From Protonemura montana (Eukaryota > Arthropoda > Insecta > Plecoptera > Nemouridae): 64,000 nt of DNA. The translations under genes and the position numbers were made by a program. Location of the stretch: NCBI GenBank assembly GCA_947568835.1, contig OX387608.1, forward strand, positions 18,014,535-18,078,534, written 5' to 3'. Numbering within the stretch: position 1 is the stretch's first letter; every line of letters starts with the position of its first letter. The notes under the pieces were generated by a model, which saw only the letters and a list, made by a program, of their open reading frames with translations, was not told the origin of the DNA and did no database searches. Positions 1-12,751 of the stretch are shown here, in pieces.

Positions 1-3000
1 CTGACGACAGTTGTGTTAGCCTAACCTTGCCACAGCCTGGTGGACTCTGACTACAGTTGTGTTAGCCTCACCTTGCCACAGCCTGGTGGACTCTGACTAC
101 AGTTGTGTCATCCTAACCTTGCCACAGCCTGGTGGACTCTGACTACAGTTGTGTCTCCCTAACCTTGCCACAGCCCGGTGGACTCTGACTACAGTTGTGT
201 TAGCCTCACCTTGCCACAGCCTGGTGGACTCTGACTACAGTTGTGTCAGCCTAACCTTGCCACAGCCTGGTGGACTCTGACTACAGTTGTGTTAGCCTAA
301 CCTTGCCACAGCCTGGTGGACTCTGACTACAGTTGTGTCAGCCTAACCTTCCCACAGCCTGGTGGACTCTGACTACAGTTGTGTCAGCCTAACCTTGCCA
401 CAGCATGGTGGACTCTGACTACCGTTGTGTCAGCCCAACCTTGCCACAGCCTGGTGGACTCTTACTACAGTTGTATTAGCCTAACCTTGCCACAGCCTGG
501 TGGACTCTGACTACAGTTGTGTCAGCCTAACCCTGCCACAGCCTGGTGGACTCTGACTACAGTTGTGTTAGCCTTACCTTGCCACAGCCTGGTGAACTCT
601 GACTACAGTTGTGTTAGCCCTACCCTGCCACAGCCTGGTGGACTCTGACTACAGTTGTGTCAGCCTTAACTTGCCACAGCCTGGTGGACTCTGACTACAT
701 TTGTGTCAGCCTAACCTTGCCACAGCCTGGTGGACTCTGACTACAGTTGTGTCAGCCTTAACTTGCCACAGCCTGGTGGACTCTGACTACAGTTGTGGCA
801 GCCTAACCTTGCCACAGCCTGGTGGACTCTGACTACAGTTGTGTTAGCCTTACCTTGCCACAGCCTGGTGGACTCTGACTACAGTTGTGTTAGCCTAACC
901 TTGCCACAGCCTGGTGGACTCTGACTACAGTTGTGTTAGCCTAACCTTGCCACAGCCTGGTGGACTCTGACTACAGTTGTGTTAGCCTAACCTTGCCACA
1001 GCCTGGTGGACTCTGACTTCATTTGTGTCAGCCTAACCTTGCCACAGCCAGGTGGACTCTGACTACAGTTGTGTTAGCCTAACTTTGCCACAGCCTGGTG
1101 GACTCTGACTACAGTTGTGTTAGCCTAACCTTGCCACAGCCTGGTGGACTCTGACTACAGTTGTGTTAGCCTAACCTTGCCACAACCTGGTGGACTCTGA
1201 CTACAGTTGTGTTAGCCTAACCTTGCCACAGCCTGGTGGACTCTGACTACAGTTGTGTTAGCCTAACTTTGCCACAGCCTGGTGGACTCTGACTACAGTT
1301 GTGTCAGCCTTAACTTGCCACAGCCTGGTGGACTCTGACTACAGTTGTGGCAGCCTAACCTTGCCACAGCCTGGTGGAATCTGACTACAGTTGTGTTAGC
1401 CTAACTTTGCCACAGCCTGGTGGACTCTGACTACAGTTGTGTTAGCCTTACTTTGCCACAGCCTGGTGGACTCTGACTACAGTTGTGTCAGCCTAACCTT
1501 GCCACAGCCTGGTGGACTCTGACTACAGTTGTGTTAGCCTAACCTTGCCACAGCCTGGTGGACTCTGACTACAGTTGTGTTAGCCTTACCTTGCCACAGC
1601 CTGGTGGACTCTGACTACAGTTGTGTCAGCCTAACCTTGCCACAGCCTAGTGGACTCTGACTACAGTTGTGTTAGCCTAACCTTGCCACAGCCTGGTGGA
1701 CTCTGACTACAGTTGTGTTAGCCTAACCTTGCCACAGCCTGGTGGACTCTGACTACAGTTGTGTTAGCCTAACCTTGCCACAGCCTGGTGGACTCTGACT
1801 ACAGTTGTGTTAGCCTAACCTTGCCACAGCCTGGTGGACTCTGACTACAGTTGTGTTAGCCTTACCTTGCCACAGCCTGGTGGACTCCGACTACAGTTGT
1901 GTTAGCCTAACCTTGCCACATCCTGGTGGACTCTGACTACAGTTGTGTTAGCCTTACCTTGCCACAGCCTGGTGGACTCTGACTACAGTTGTGTTAGCCT
2001 AACCTTGCCACAGCCTAGTGGACTCTGACTACAGTTGTGTTAGCCTAACCTTGCCATAGCCTGTTGGACTCTGACTACAGTTGTGTCAGCCTAACCTTGC
2101 CACAACCTGGTGGACTCTGACTACAGTTGTGTTAGCCTTACCTTGCCACAGCCTGGTGGACTCTGACTACAGTTGTGTTAGCCTAACCTTGCCACAGCCT
2201 AGTGGACTCTGACTACAGTTGTGTTAGCCTAACCTTGCCATAGCCTGTTGGACTCTGACTACAGTTGTGTTAGCCTAACCTTGCCACAGCCTGGTGGACT
2301 CTGACTACAGTTGTGTTAGCCTAACCTTGCCACAGCCTGGTGAACTTTGACTACAGTTGTGTTAGCCTAACCTTGCCACAGCGTGGTGGACTCTGACTAC
2401 AGTTGTGTCAGCCTAACCTTGCCACAGCCTAGTGGACTCTGACTACAGTTGTGTTAGCCTAACCTTGCCATAGCCTGTTGGACTCTGACTACAGTTGTGT
2501 TAGCCTAACCTTGCCACAGCCTGGTGGACTCTGACTACAGTTGTGTTAGCCTAACCTTGCCACAGCCTGGTGAACTTTGACTACAGTTGTGTTAGCCTAA
2601 CCTTGCCACAGCGTGGTGGACTCTGACTACAGTTGTGTCAGCCTAACCTTGCCACAGCCTGGTGGACTCTGACTACAGTTGTGTTAGCCTTACCTTGCCA
2701 CAGCCTGGTGGACTCTGACTACAGTTGTGTTAGCCTAACCTTGCCACAGCCTGGTGGACTCTGACTACAGTTGTGTTAGCCTAACCTTGCCACAGCCTGG
2801 TGGACTCTGACTACAGTTGTGTTAGCCTTACCTTGCCACAGCCTGGTGGACTCTGACTGCAGTTGTGTTAGCCTAACCTTGCCACAGCCTGGTAGACTCT
2901 GACTACAGTTGTGTCAGCCTAACCTTGCCACAGCCTGGTGGACTCTGACTACAGTTGTGTCAGCCTAACCTTGCCACAGCCTGGTGGACTCTGACTACAG

Positions 3001-5794
3001 TTGTGTTAGCCTAACCTTGCCACAGCCTGGTGGACTCTGACTACAGTTGTGTCAGCCTAACCTTGCCACAGCCTGGTGGACTCTGACTACAGTTGTGTCA
3101 GCCTAACCTTGCCACAGCATGGTGGACTCTGACTACCGTTGTGTCAGCCCAACCTTGCCACAGCCTGGTGGACTCTGACTACAGTTGTGTTAGCCTAACC
3201 TTGCTACAGCCTGGTGGACTCTGACTACAGTTGTGTTAGCCTAACCTTGCCACAGCATGGTGGACTCTTACTACAGTTGTGTTAGCCTAACCTTGCCACA
3301 GCCTGGTGGACTCTGACTACAGTTGTGTTAGCCTAACCTTGCCACAGCCTGGTGGACTCTTACTACAGTTGTGTTAGCCTAACCTTGCCACAGCCTGGTG
3401 GACTCTGACTACAGTTGTGTCAGCCTAACCTTGCCACAGCCTGGTGGACTCTGACTACAGTTGTGTTAGCCTTACCTTGCCACAGCCTGGTGAACTCTGA
3501 CTACAGGGTTGTTAGCCCTACCCTGCCACAGCCTGGTGGACTCTGACTACAGTTGTGTCAGCCTTAACTTGCCACAGCCTGGTGGACTCTGACTACATTT
3601 GTGTCAGCCTAACCTTGCCACAGCCAGGTGGACTCTGACTACAGTTGTGTTAGCCTTACTTTGCCACAGCCTGGTGGACTCTGACTACAGTTGTGTTAGC
3701 CTTACTTTGCCACAGCCTGGTGGACTCTGACTACAGTTGTGTTAGCCTAACCTTGCCACAGCCTGGTGGACTCTGACTACAGTTGTGTTAGCCTAACCTT
3801 GCCACAGCCTGGTGGACTCTGACTACAGTTGTGTTAGCCTAACCTTGCCACAGCCTGGTGGACTCTGACTACAGTTGTGTTAGCCTAACCTTGCCACAGC
3901 CTGGTGGACTCTGACTACATTTGTGTCAGCCTAACCTTGCCACAGCCAGGTGGACTCTGACTACAGTTGTGTTAGCCTAACTTTGCCACAGCCTGGTGGA
4001 CTCTGACTACAGTTGTGTTAGCCTTACTTTGCCACAGCCTGGTGGACTCTGACTACAGTTGTGTTAGCCTTACCTTGCCACAGCCTGGTGGACTCTGACT
4101 ACAGTTGTGTCAGCCTAACCTTGCCACAGCCTAGTGGACTCTGACTACAGTTGTGTTAGCCTAACCTTGCCACAGCCTGGTGGACTCTGACTACAGTTGT
4201 GTTAGCCTAACCTTGCCACAGCCTGGTGGACTCTGACTACAGTTGTGTTAGCCTAACCTTGCCACAGCCTGGTGGACTCTGACTACAGTTGTGTTAGCCT
4301 AACCTTGCCACAGCCTGGTGGACTCTGACTACAGTTGTGTTAGCCCAACCTTGCCACAGCCTGGTGGACTCTGACTACAGTTGTGTTAGCCTTACCTTGC
4401 CACAGCCTGGTGGACTCCGACTACAGTTGTGTTAGCCTAACCTTGCCACATCCTGGTGGACTCTGACTACAGTTGTGTTAGCCTTACCTTGCCACAGCCT
4501 GGTGGACTCTGACTACAGTTGTGTTAGCCTAACCTTGCCACAGCCTAGTGGACTCTGACTACAGTTGTGTTAGCCTAACCTTGCCACAGCCTGGTGGACT
4601 CTGACTACAGTTGTGTCAGCCTAACCTTGCCACAGCCTGGTGAACTTTGACTACAGTTGTGTTAGCCTAACCTTGCCACAGCCTGGTGGACTCTGACTAC
4701 AGTTGTGTTAGCCTAACCTTGCCACAGCCTGGTGGACTCTGACTACAGTTGTGTTAGCCTAACCTTGCTACAGCCTGGTAGACTCTGACTACAGTTGTGT
4801 CAGCCTAACCTTGCCACAGCCTGGTGGACTCTGACTACAGTTGTGTTAGCCTTACCTTGCCACAGCCTGGTGGACTCTGACTACAGTTGTGTTAGCCTAA
4901 CCTTGCCACAGCCTGGTGGACTCTGACTACAGTTGTGTTAGCCTAACCTTGCCACAGCCTGGTGGACTCTGACTACAGTTGTGTTAGCCTTACCTTGCCA
5001 CAGCCTGGTGGACTCTGACTGCAGTTGTGTTAGCCTAACCTTGCCACAGCCTGGTAGACTCTGACTACAGTTGTGTCAGCCTAACCTTGCCACAGCCTGG
5101 TGGACTCTGACTACAGTTGTGTTAGCCTAATCTTGCCACAGCCTGGTAGACTCTGCCTACAGTTGTGTCAGCCTTACCTTGCCACAGCCTGGTGGACTCT
5201 GACTACAGTTGTGTTAGCCTTACCTTGCCACAGCCTGGTGGACTCTGACTACAGTTGTGTCAGCCTTACCTTGCCACAGCCTGGTGGACTCTGACTACAG
5301 TTGTGTTAGCCTAACCTTGCCACAGCCTGGTAGACTCTGACAACAGTTGTGTTAGCCTAACCTTGCCACAGCCTGGTGGACTCTGACTAAATTTGTGTTA
5401 GCCTAACCTTGCCACAGCCTGGTAGACTCTGACTAAATTTGTGTTAGCCTAACCTTGCCACAGCCTGGTGGACTCTGACTACAGTTGTGTTAGCCTAACC
5501 TTGCCACAGCCTGGTGGACTCTGACTACAGTTGTGTTAGCCTAACCTTGCCACAGCCTGGTAGACTCTGACTACAGTTGTGTTAGCCTAACCTTGCCACA
5601 GCCTGGTGGACTCTGACTACAGTTGTGTTAGCCTTACCTTGCCACAGCCTGGTAGACTCTGACTACAGTTGTGTTAGCCTAACCTTGCCACAGCCAGGTG
5701 GACTCTGACTACAGTTGTGTCAGCCTAACCTTGCCACAGCCTGGTGGACTCTGACTACAGTCCTGTTAGCCTTACCTTGCCACAGCCTGGTAGA
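1..5794. repeat. 46-bp minisatellite, about 126 copies
   Basis: Head-to-tail array with a 46-bp period. The variable bases are mostly at the GTTAG/GTCAG and CTAACC/CTTACC positions. Blocks of variants recur (around 2000-2250 and 2430-2640, for example), which suggests higher-order duplication. It begins at the window edge, so its true length is unknown. Because 46 is not a multiple of 3, open frames cross the array only by chance; no gene is called. Confidence 0.97.
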
Positions 5795-5860
5795 CCATGA
5801 CGTCATTAACCACATGTTGCCAACTTTTGAATACAAAATAAAGCCAGTCTTCATGATCTT

Positions 5861-5906
5861 CAAATCTTCGTGACGGCTCGGCGCTCGGCTCACTACCGAG
5901 CTCAGC
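5861..5906 (+). repeat. 46-bp direct repeat, left copy
   Basis: Identical over 46 bp to 6971-7016, and the similarity continues about 35 bp further with small indels. It contains the hairpin arms GCTCGG and CCGAGC. It could be the end of a small dispersed element whose two copies flank 1.1 kb; there are no TG...CA termini to call it an LTR. Confidence 0.75.
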
Positions 5907-6970
5907 GGAAACTCAGATTGTTTCAGTGCGTCGCAACGCTACAAGCTGACTAGGTCATTCATAAAAACAACCTAAAAATTAAGAAGGTAAATAAAAATGA
6001 TTAATTAATAAATTATTAAAAAGGATTTAGAAGGGAAAAATTTGGTTTATTAATTTATACAATCAAGTTCAGTCCAGCAATATGACGAGCCCAATAGAAG
6101 AAGTACCTAATTAGAGAAACGTAATGAAAAAATTAAACTAAGATTAACTAAGATAAACAATCAGCGACGTGGTAACTCTAATAATACTTGACTAAAAATC
6201 AACATTAAAATATTGAAAACAAACGAGGTGCATCACAACCCCACAAGAAAAATGTTATAGTATTTTGAAAACAAATGTTCATCGCAGTGAAGTCTTCATC
6301 GCAGTCTAAATAATCACTTGTGCAGTGGTGAAAAACAAATGTTATTAAATTACTAAATTATTTACAAAACTACAATCACATTCATTGACCATAGACTGTG
6401 GACAAAAACACTCATGGTCTAAGGATCAGTTTAGCAGGAATGCAACTGTGCATTTTCTCCCTCAACAACGGGCACTAGGTGATGTTAATATTAAATCAAA
6501 ATGACAAGTTAGTCATTATATTGAAATGAAAGAAAATACAAAATTACATTTGATCAGAAATTGAAAATGTTTGAACTGTCAATTTTGAAAATCAATCTGC
6601 AAATTGGTAACATTGGTACCTGGTAAACTAATCAGTAAACCATGTGTTTGACTAGAATCCAATGGTAAACTATATAAAAATCTGATCACTTCTTCCGCTT
6701 TGATGTGGGTGAAGGAACTAACCTGAACCTGAACCTGAACCCGAAGCAAAGGGGCAAAGCGAAACTATAAATACCGGCCACCAATGTTAACCGGGTTGTT
6801 GAGCAAGATCACATTATTCAAATAATCCCTCAAAATAGCACCAAAATCACAATACACTAGGAATGTTAAAAAAACCGGCTGCATGCGCCATCTACTAGCG
6901 ACAATCTGTACCATGTGATGGAGCTAGTGCAGCTGTTAGCCGGCAGAGTGCATCAGCTCCTAAACAATTT

Positions 6971-7016
6971 CAAATCTTCGTGACGGCTCGGCGCTCGGCT
7001 CACTACCGAGCTCAGC
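6971..7016 (+). repeat. 46-bp direct repeat, right copy
   Basis: Second copy of the motif at 5861, in the same orientation, followed by diverged but alignable sequence to about 7045. Confidence 0.75.
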
Positions 7017-7737
7017 AGGAAGTTCAGTACGTCGCGAGGCTTCCCCGAGCTAGGACAGCTGGGTCCGCGCCAGGCTAGTGTTTGAAACCGGTTCTACGTT
7101 GAAATCAAAGCGAACATACATCCTACTAGAACTATATTTATAATGTGTATTTCCATTAGATTCTGCTTTCTGTTTATCATTCACGAGTGTTTTAAATTCA
7201 GTTTTTTAGTCATAAGCTTTCGATTCGAACTGTCACTGCCGTGTGCTCGATTTATTCATATGTTTAAGCGTTGTTATTCTGGGAAGCAAATGCCACTTGG
7301 CCGTGATATTGCGAACATTAAATTCAGTGGCTAACTTTGGAAGACTTTGCGGCCGTACTGCTCTAAATGAACCACGTGCTAAAACATTACTCTCCTTGCT
7401 CATTTGTTGCCAGGGTTACAAACTGAAGCAACTTTGCTGTGTTGAAACTATCGGTGAGATGTCGGGTCCCATTCCACTTGTTGCTGATGACATACATCGG
7501 ACAATGACTGGTGCGGCGTCATTCAATTGAGTTCATTTATCAAGGTTTGTTTTTATTAAATTTCTCTTCATTTCATTGCTCTGTCTACAATTGTAAATAT
7601 CGGTAACAAAGCTTATCAAGGGTTGGGGTTGGGTCTGGCATTACTCAAGCATTCAACCCTAAAAACAATGTCTTCTAATTTTGTCTCGTAGCGCTTTTAA
7701 GCCCCACAGAAAGTTTCATTTTGGGATTCGTACTAGT

Positions 7738-8680
7738 TTACTTGAGATCAGCTGGCTGGATCCTAGGTTCTATCCATGTTACTTGAGATCAGCTGGCTGG
7801 ATCCTATGCTCTATCCAGGTTATTTGAGATCAGCTGGCTGGATCCTATGTTCTATCCACGTTATTTGAGATCAGCTGACTGGATCCTATGCTCTATCCAG
7901 GTTATTTGAGATCATCTGGCTGGATCCTATGCTCTATCCAGGTTATATGAGATCAGCTGGCTGGATCCTATGTTCTATTCAGGTTATTTGAGATCAGCTG
8001 GCTGGATCCTGTGCTCTATCCAGGTTATTTGAGATCAGCTGGCTGGATCCTATGTTCTATCCAGGTTATTTGAGATCAGCTGGCTGGATCCTATGTTCTA
8101 TCCACGTTATTTGAGATCAGCTGGCTGGATCCTATGTTCTATCCAGGTTATTTGAGATCAGCTGGCTGGATCCTATGTTCTATCCACGTTATTTGAGATC
8201 AGCTGGCTGGATCCTATGTTCTATTCAGGTTATTTGAGATCAGCTGACTGGATCCTATGCTCTATCCAGGTTATTTGAGATCAGTTGGCTGGATCCTATG
8301 CTCTATCCACGTTATTTGAGATCAGCTGACTGGATCCTATGCTCTATCCAGGTTATTTGAGATCAGCTGGCTGGATCCTATGCTCTATCCAGGTTACTTG
8401 AGATCAGCTGACTGGATCCTATGCTCTATTCAGGTTAATTGAGATCAGCTGGCTAGATCCTATGCTCTATCCAGGATATTTGAGATCAGCTGGCTGGATC
8501 CTATGCTCTATTCAAGTTATTTGAGATCAGCTGACTGGATCCTATGCTCTATTCAGGTTATTTGAGATCAGCTGGCTGGATCCTATGCTCTATTCAGGTT
8601 ATTTGAGATCAGCTGGCTGGATCCTATGCTCTATCCATGTTATTTGAGATCAGCTGGCTGGATCCTATGTTTTATCCATG
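7738..8680. repeat. 41-bp minisatellite, about 23 copies
   Basis: Regular 41-bp period built on GAGATCAGCTGGCTGGATCC. Units alternate between TATGCTC and TATGTTC and between CCAGG, CCACG and TTCAGG variants. Each unit carries a BamHI-like GGATCC. No coding frame is conserved across it. Confidence 0.96.
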
Positions 8681-8690
8681 TGTGTTCTAT

Positions 8691-10818
8691 CTATCTGCTG
8701 ACTGTCGCGCTAGAGTGGCTATCTGCTGACTGTCTCGCTTGAGTGGCTATCTGCTGACTGTCTCGCTAGAGTGGCTATCTGCTGACTGTCTCGCTAGAGT
8801 GGCTATCTGCTGACTGTCTCGCTAGAGTGGCTATCTGCTGACTGTCTCGCTAGAGTGACTATCTGCTGACTGTCTCGCTTGAGTGGCTCTCTGCTGACTG
8901 TCTCGCTAAAGTGGCTATCTGCTGACTGTCTCGCTAGAGTGGCTATCTGCTGACTGTCTCGCTAGAGTTGCTATCTGCTGACAGTCTCGCTAGAGTGGCT
9001 ATCTGCTGACTGTCTCGCTAGAGTGGCTATCTGCTGTCTGTCTCGCTAGAGTGGCTATCTGCTGACTGTCTCGCTAGAGTGACTATCTGCTGACTGTCTC
9101 GCTAGAGTGGCTATCTGCTGACTGTCTCGCTAGAGTAGCTATCTGCTGACTGTCTCGCTGGAGTGGCTATCTACTGACTGTCTCGCTAGAGTGGCTATCT
9201 GCTGACTGTCTCGCTAGAGTGACTATCTGCTGACTGTCTCGCTTGAGTGGCTCTCTGCTGACTGTCTCGCTAAAGTGGCTATCTGCTGACTGTCTCGCTA
9301 GAGTGGCTATCTGCTGACTGTCTCGCTAGAGTTGCTATCTGCTGACAGTCTCGCTAGAGTGGCTATCTGCTGACTGTCTCGCTAGAGTGGCTATCTGCTG
9401 TCTGTCTCGCTAGAGTGGCTATCTGCTGACTGTCTCGCTAGAGTGACTATCTGCTGACTGTCTCGCTTGAGTGACTATCTGCTGACTGTCTCGCTAGAGT
9501 GGCTATCTGCTGACTGTCTCGCTAGAGTGGCTATCTGCTGACTGTCTCGCTAGAGTGGCTATCTGCTGACTGTCTCGCTAGAGTGGCTATCTGCTGACTG
9601 TCTCGCTAGAGTGGCTATCTGCTGACTGTCTCGCTAGAGTGGCTATCTGCTGACTGTCTCGCTAGAGTGGCTATCTGCCGACTGTCTCGCTAGAGTGGCT
9701 ATCTGCTGACTGTCTCGCTAGAGTGGCTATCTGCTGACTGTCTCGCTAGAGTGGCTATCTGCTGACTGTCTCGCTAGAGTGGCTATCTGCTGACTGTCTC
9801 GCTAGAGTGGCTATCTGCTGACTGTCTCGCTAGAGTGGCTATCTGCTGACTGTCTCGCTAGAGTGGCTATCTGCTGACTGTCTCGCTAGAGTGGCTATCT
9901 GCTGACTGTCTCGCTAGAGTGGCTATCTGCTGACTGTCTCGCTAGAGGGGCTATCTGCTGACTGTCTCGCTAGAGTGGCTATCTACTGACTGTCTCGCTA
10001 GAGTGGCTATCTGCTGACTGTCTCGCTAGAGTGGCTATCTGCTGACTGTCTCGCTAGAGTGGCTATCTGCTGACTGTCTCGCTAGAGTGGCTATCTGCTG
10101 ACTGTCTCGCTAGAGTGGCTATCTGCTGACTGTCTCGCTAGAGTGGCTATCTGCTGACTGTCTCGCTAGAGTGGCTATCTGCTGACTGTCTCGCTAGAGT
10201 GGCTATATGCTGACTGTCTCGCTAGAGTGGCTATCTGCTGACTGTCTCGCTAGAGTGGCTATCTGCTGACTGTCTCGCTAGAGTGCCTATCTACTGACTG
10301 TCTCGCTAGAGTGGCTATCTGCTGACTGTCTCGCTAGAGTGGCTATCTGCTGACTGTCTCGCTAGAGTGGCTATCTGCTGACTGTCTCGCTAGAGTGGCT
10401 ATCTGCTGACTGTCTCGCTAGAGTGGCTATCTGCTGACTGTCTCGCTAGAGTGGCTATCTGCTGACTGTCTCGCTAGAGTGGCTATCTGCTGACTGTCTC
10501 GCTAGAGTGGCTAACTGCTGACTGTCTCGCTAGAGTGGCTATCTGCTGACTGTCTCGCTAGAGTGACTATCTGCTGACTGTCTCGCTAGAGTGGCTATCT
10601 GCTGACTGTCTCGCTAGAGTGGCTATATGCTGACTGTCTCGCTAGAGTGGCTATCTGCTGACTGTCTCGCTAGAGTGACTATCTGCTGACTGTCTCGCTA
10701 GAGTGGCTATCTGCTGACTGTCTCGCTAGAGTGGCTATCTGCTGACTGTCTCGCTAAAGTGGCTATCTGCTGACTGTCTCGCTAGAGTGGCTATCTGCTG
10801 ACTGTCTCGCTAGAGTGG
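8691..10818. repeat. 28-bp minisatellite, about 76 copies
   Basis: Regular 28-bp period built on CTATCTGCTGACTGTCTCGC plus TAGAGTGG. Homogeneous in the right half, more variable in the left, where a block of variant units is itself duplicated (about 8840-9060 and 9200-9430). The last unit runs straight into a tRNA-like SINE at the shared motif GTGGCT. Confidence 0.97.
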
Positions 10819-10975
10819 CTCAATTGGTTAGAGCAACACCCGCGACAGGCGGAGATCAGGGTTCGAGTAGCTCAATTGGTTAGAGCAACACCCGCGACAG
10901 GCGGAGATCAGGGTTCGAGTCCGCGTTTGGGCATCAATTTTTGAGAAGGTTATAGTGTTGTTAATAATAAAATGT
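10812..10975 (+). mobile_element. tRNA-derived SINE, with duplicated head
   Basis: Two consecutive tRNA-like heads. Each has a perfect A box of the form TRGYNNARNNGG (TGGCTCAATTGG, TAGCTCAATTGG) and a D-arm GCTC...GAGC; the second ends in a B box GGTTCGAGTCC. The following body, starting GCGTTTGGGCATCAATTTTT and ending in an AATAATAAAAT tail, is also found at 43.85-43.94 kb and 49.92-50.02 kb. The T-stem and acceptor stem do not pair, so this is a SINE and not a working tRNA gene. The same head without its B box makes the 52-bp arrays in the SERCA introns. Confidence 0.75.
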
Positions 10976-11088
10976 TTGTGATTATTTTGTCTTTTTGGAA
11001 AGGCTCTATCGAAGGACTTCATAAAAATTGAATGAAAGACGTTGAAAGCTTGATTCATATCAGTTTCTGCATATATAGGGAGTCCCAA

Positions 11089-11505
11089 TTAATCTCTCTT
11101 AATAGAAAGGCGAAATAATCTATTTATTTGATTTTGTTTAAATGTGCGTTTGATGAGTTTAACGTTATCTTCCGATTCATGCTTGTTGTTACCAGTGATT
11201 GAAGGATTGGGGATATTAATGTATATCAATTGGGCCTTGTGGTCTGACAGCCCTAATTCCACGTGTGCTATTTGATTAACACACTTGTTATTCGTAATGA
11301 CGTTGTCAATTGAGGCAGACATAGTTTTCAGTTGCATTATTGCTACTCTTGTGGCTTCTTTATTGAGGAGTCTGCAGTTTCCTAACAGTACCGTTTCTGA
11401 AAACATTAAGGATAGTTTTTGATCGTTGATGTCTTTATTAAAATCTCCACAGATGAAGAGGTTTTGTTGCCCTATGTGGTTCAACAGGTTTAGCAGATGT
11501 GACAG
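11089..11505 (-). mobile_element. LINE A: C-terminal part of AP-endonuclease domain
   Basis: Minus-strand coding relic of a non-LTR retrotransposon ORF2. The frame has the endonuclease signatures NLFICGDFN and LGLSDHKAQL (the GDFN and SDH motifs of APE-type endonucleases) with SIDNVITN between. The upstream part of the same domain lies at 12060-12204 and 12353-12540, separated by a plus-strand LINE insertion and a 9-bp array. No reverse-transcriptase part follows: the copy ends near the SINE. A dead fragment. Confidence 0.75.
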
Positions 11506-11526
11506 TCAGTAGCCAGTAGTCAGTAT

Positions 11527-12050
11527 TCAGGCTTTTGGGGGCTTGTAGCAAGTAAAGATTATAAATCGGAGCTGACGAAGGTTTTCAAACTACAGAAGCA
11601 CGCTATCAGAGTTATCACCAGCAAAGCAAGAATTATCAGTTGTAGAGGGGCATTTAGAGAGCTTAATATACTCACACTAGCCAGCCTGTATATCTTAGAA
11701 GCTGTCACATTTGTTAAAACCAATATTTCTCTGTTCATAAATCAAGACTATCATGTACACAGCACTAGGTCTAGGCAACTGCCAACTTGCCAGTCACATA
11801 GAACGGCACTCTACCAATCGGGCCTCTATTTTAAGGGAGCAAAACTATTTAAAACGCTGCCCGCCAGTCTAAGAGACATAGACAGCCCCAAAAACTTAAA
11901 AAAAAAAGAGTGAAAGTTTACCTAATGGGCAAGGAGTTTTATAACATAGAAGAATTCTTTAATGATGATTAATAATTTTATATTGTTTGACGAAGTATAA
12001 CTGTAATAACATGTATGTTACGGAAATAAAATCAATAAATAAATAAAATA
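11527..12050 (+). mobile_element. LINE B: 3' end of reverse-transcriptase ORF and tail
   Basis: Plus-strand reading from about 11530 gives the typical C-terminal part of a CR1/L2-like LINE ORF2: FKLQKHAIRVI, LNILTLASLYILEAVTFVK, HSTRSRQLP, then FYNIEEFFNDD and a stop near 11971. A one-base slip in the A-run near 11905 breaks the frame. It ends in an A-rich tail with AATAAA repeats, as LINE 3' ends do. It sits inside LINE A in opposite orientation, so it arrived later. Confidence 0.75.
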
Positions 12051-12059
12051 ATATTACAA

Positions 12060-12204
12060 AGAGACTTCAACTCAATTGCGCATATTTCGAATTCAGATTC
12101 GATTGCCCTTAGATTGATGTCATTTCTGGGAGTGCAGACCAACTTCGAGACATTATTTACATAGATAGCGGTACCACCGCCCTTTTTACTATTTCTACTG
12201 AAAC
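12060..12204 (-). mobile_element. LINE A: middle of endonuclease domain
   Basis: Minus-strand frame reads NSKKGGGTAIYVNN and FEICAIELKSL, the GGG(V/T)AIYV and CAIEL blocks of LINE endonucleases. It continues from the 12353-12540 piece and into 11089-11505, interrupted on either side by a microsatellite and by LINE B. Confidence 0.7.
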
Positions 12205-12346
12205 ATGATACCTATGATACCTATGATACCTATGATACCTATGATACCTATGATACCTATGATACCTATGATACCTATGATACCTATGATACCTATGATA
12301 CCTATGATACCTATGATACCTATGATACCTATGATACCTATGATAC
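12205..12346. repeat. 9-bp microsatellite (ATGATACCT), about 16 copies
   Basis: Nearly perfect 9-bp repeat lying inside the LINE A endonuclease sequence. It puts stops into the LINE frame, so it expanded after the element died or on insertion. Confidence 0.95.
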
Positions 12347-12352
12347 TAGTTT

Positions 12353-12540
12353 GTAATTATCGAAGGATGCTACTCTGGGAATGTCTCCCGAGAGCCAGTG
12401 CTCGGACAGACAAAGTAGATCTATGTTATCATTTAACATTGATAGTTCGAGCTCAAGTGCGTCGAACTGGTTTATTATACTTGTAATATTTACATGTCAA
12501 AGTTTGACCTTATTAGTGGATCCCGTCACAGTTCCAGTTG
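12353..12540 (-). mobile_element. LINE A: start of ORF2 endonuclease domain
   Basis: Minus-strand frame reads HVNITSIINQFDALELELSM and LLCLSEHWLSGDIP. This is the usual opening of a LINE endonuclease: the N of HVN and the E of SEHW correspond to the metal-binding residues. An internal stop precedes HVN. It is adjacent to ORF1 (12752-13358), in the expected order on the minus strand. Confidence 0.7.
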
Positions 12541-12751
12541 CGTTGACCGCTCAATGTTTTTGAACATTTCCGCGCCAGAAGATTTGTTTTTCTTTCTTCT
12601 CTGCTGGTCTAGTTTCTTGTTTTCTCCACGTCTTGTCTTCTATTTTCCTGTATTCCTGTCCATTATCAGTACCCACTTGTCTAAACAAGTGTTCTTTTTT
12701 TCATTAGCTGTACTAGATCTATAGTGATTGTTATCAACCTTGGCTCGAATG

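Larger units (their letters stand above)
5795..7737. other. AT-rich intergenic stretch
   Basis: No recognisable gene. It holds a duplicated 46-bp motif (5861 and 6971), a short run of about 4.5 hexamers (TGAACC) near 6720-6746, and a TATAAATA at about 6766 with no identifiable transcript behind it. A 95-codon frame at 7243-7530 resembles nothing I know and has no coding support. Confidence 0.5.

Noticed and set aside
1-5794. CRISPR-like array
   Set aside because: Units are contiguous with no unique spacers, and the context is eukaryotic. A minisatellite.
5861-7016. LTR retrotransposon or TRIM flanked by the 46-bp repeats
   Set aside because: Repeats lack TG...CA ends, and there is no primer-binding site, polypurine tract or target duplication.
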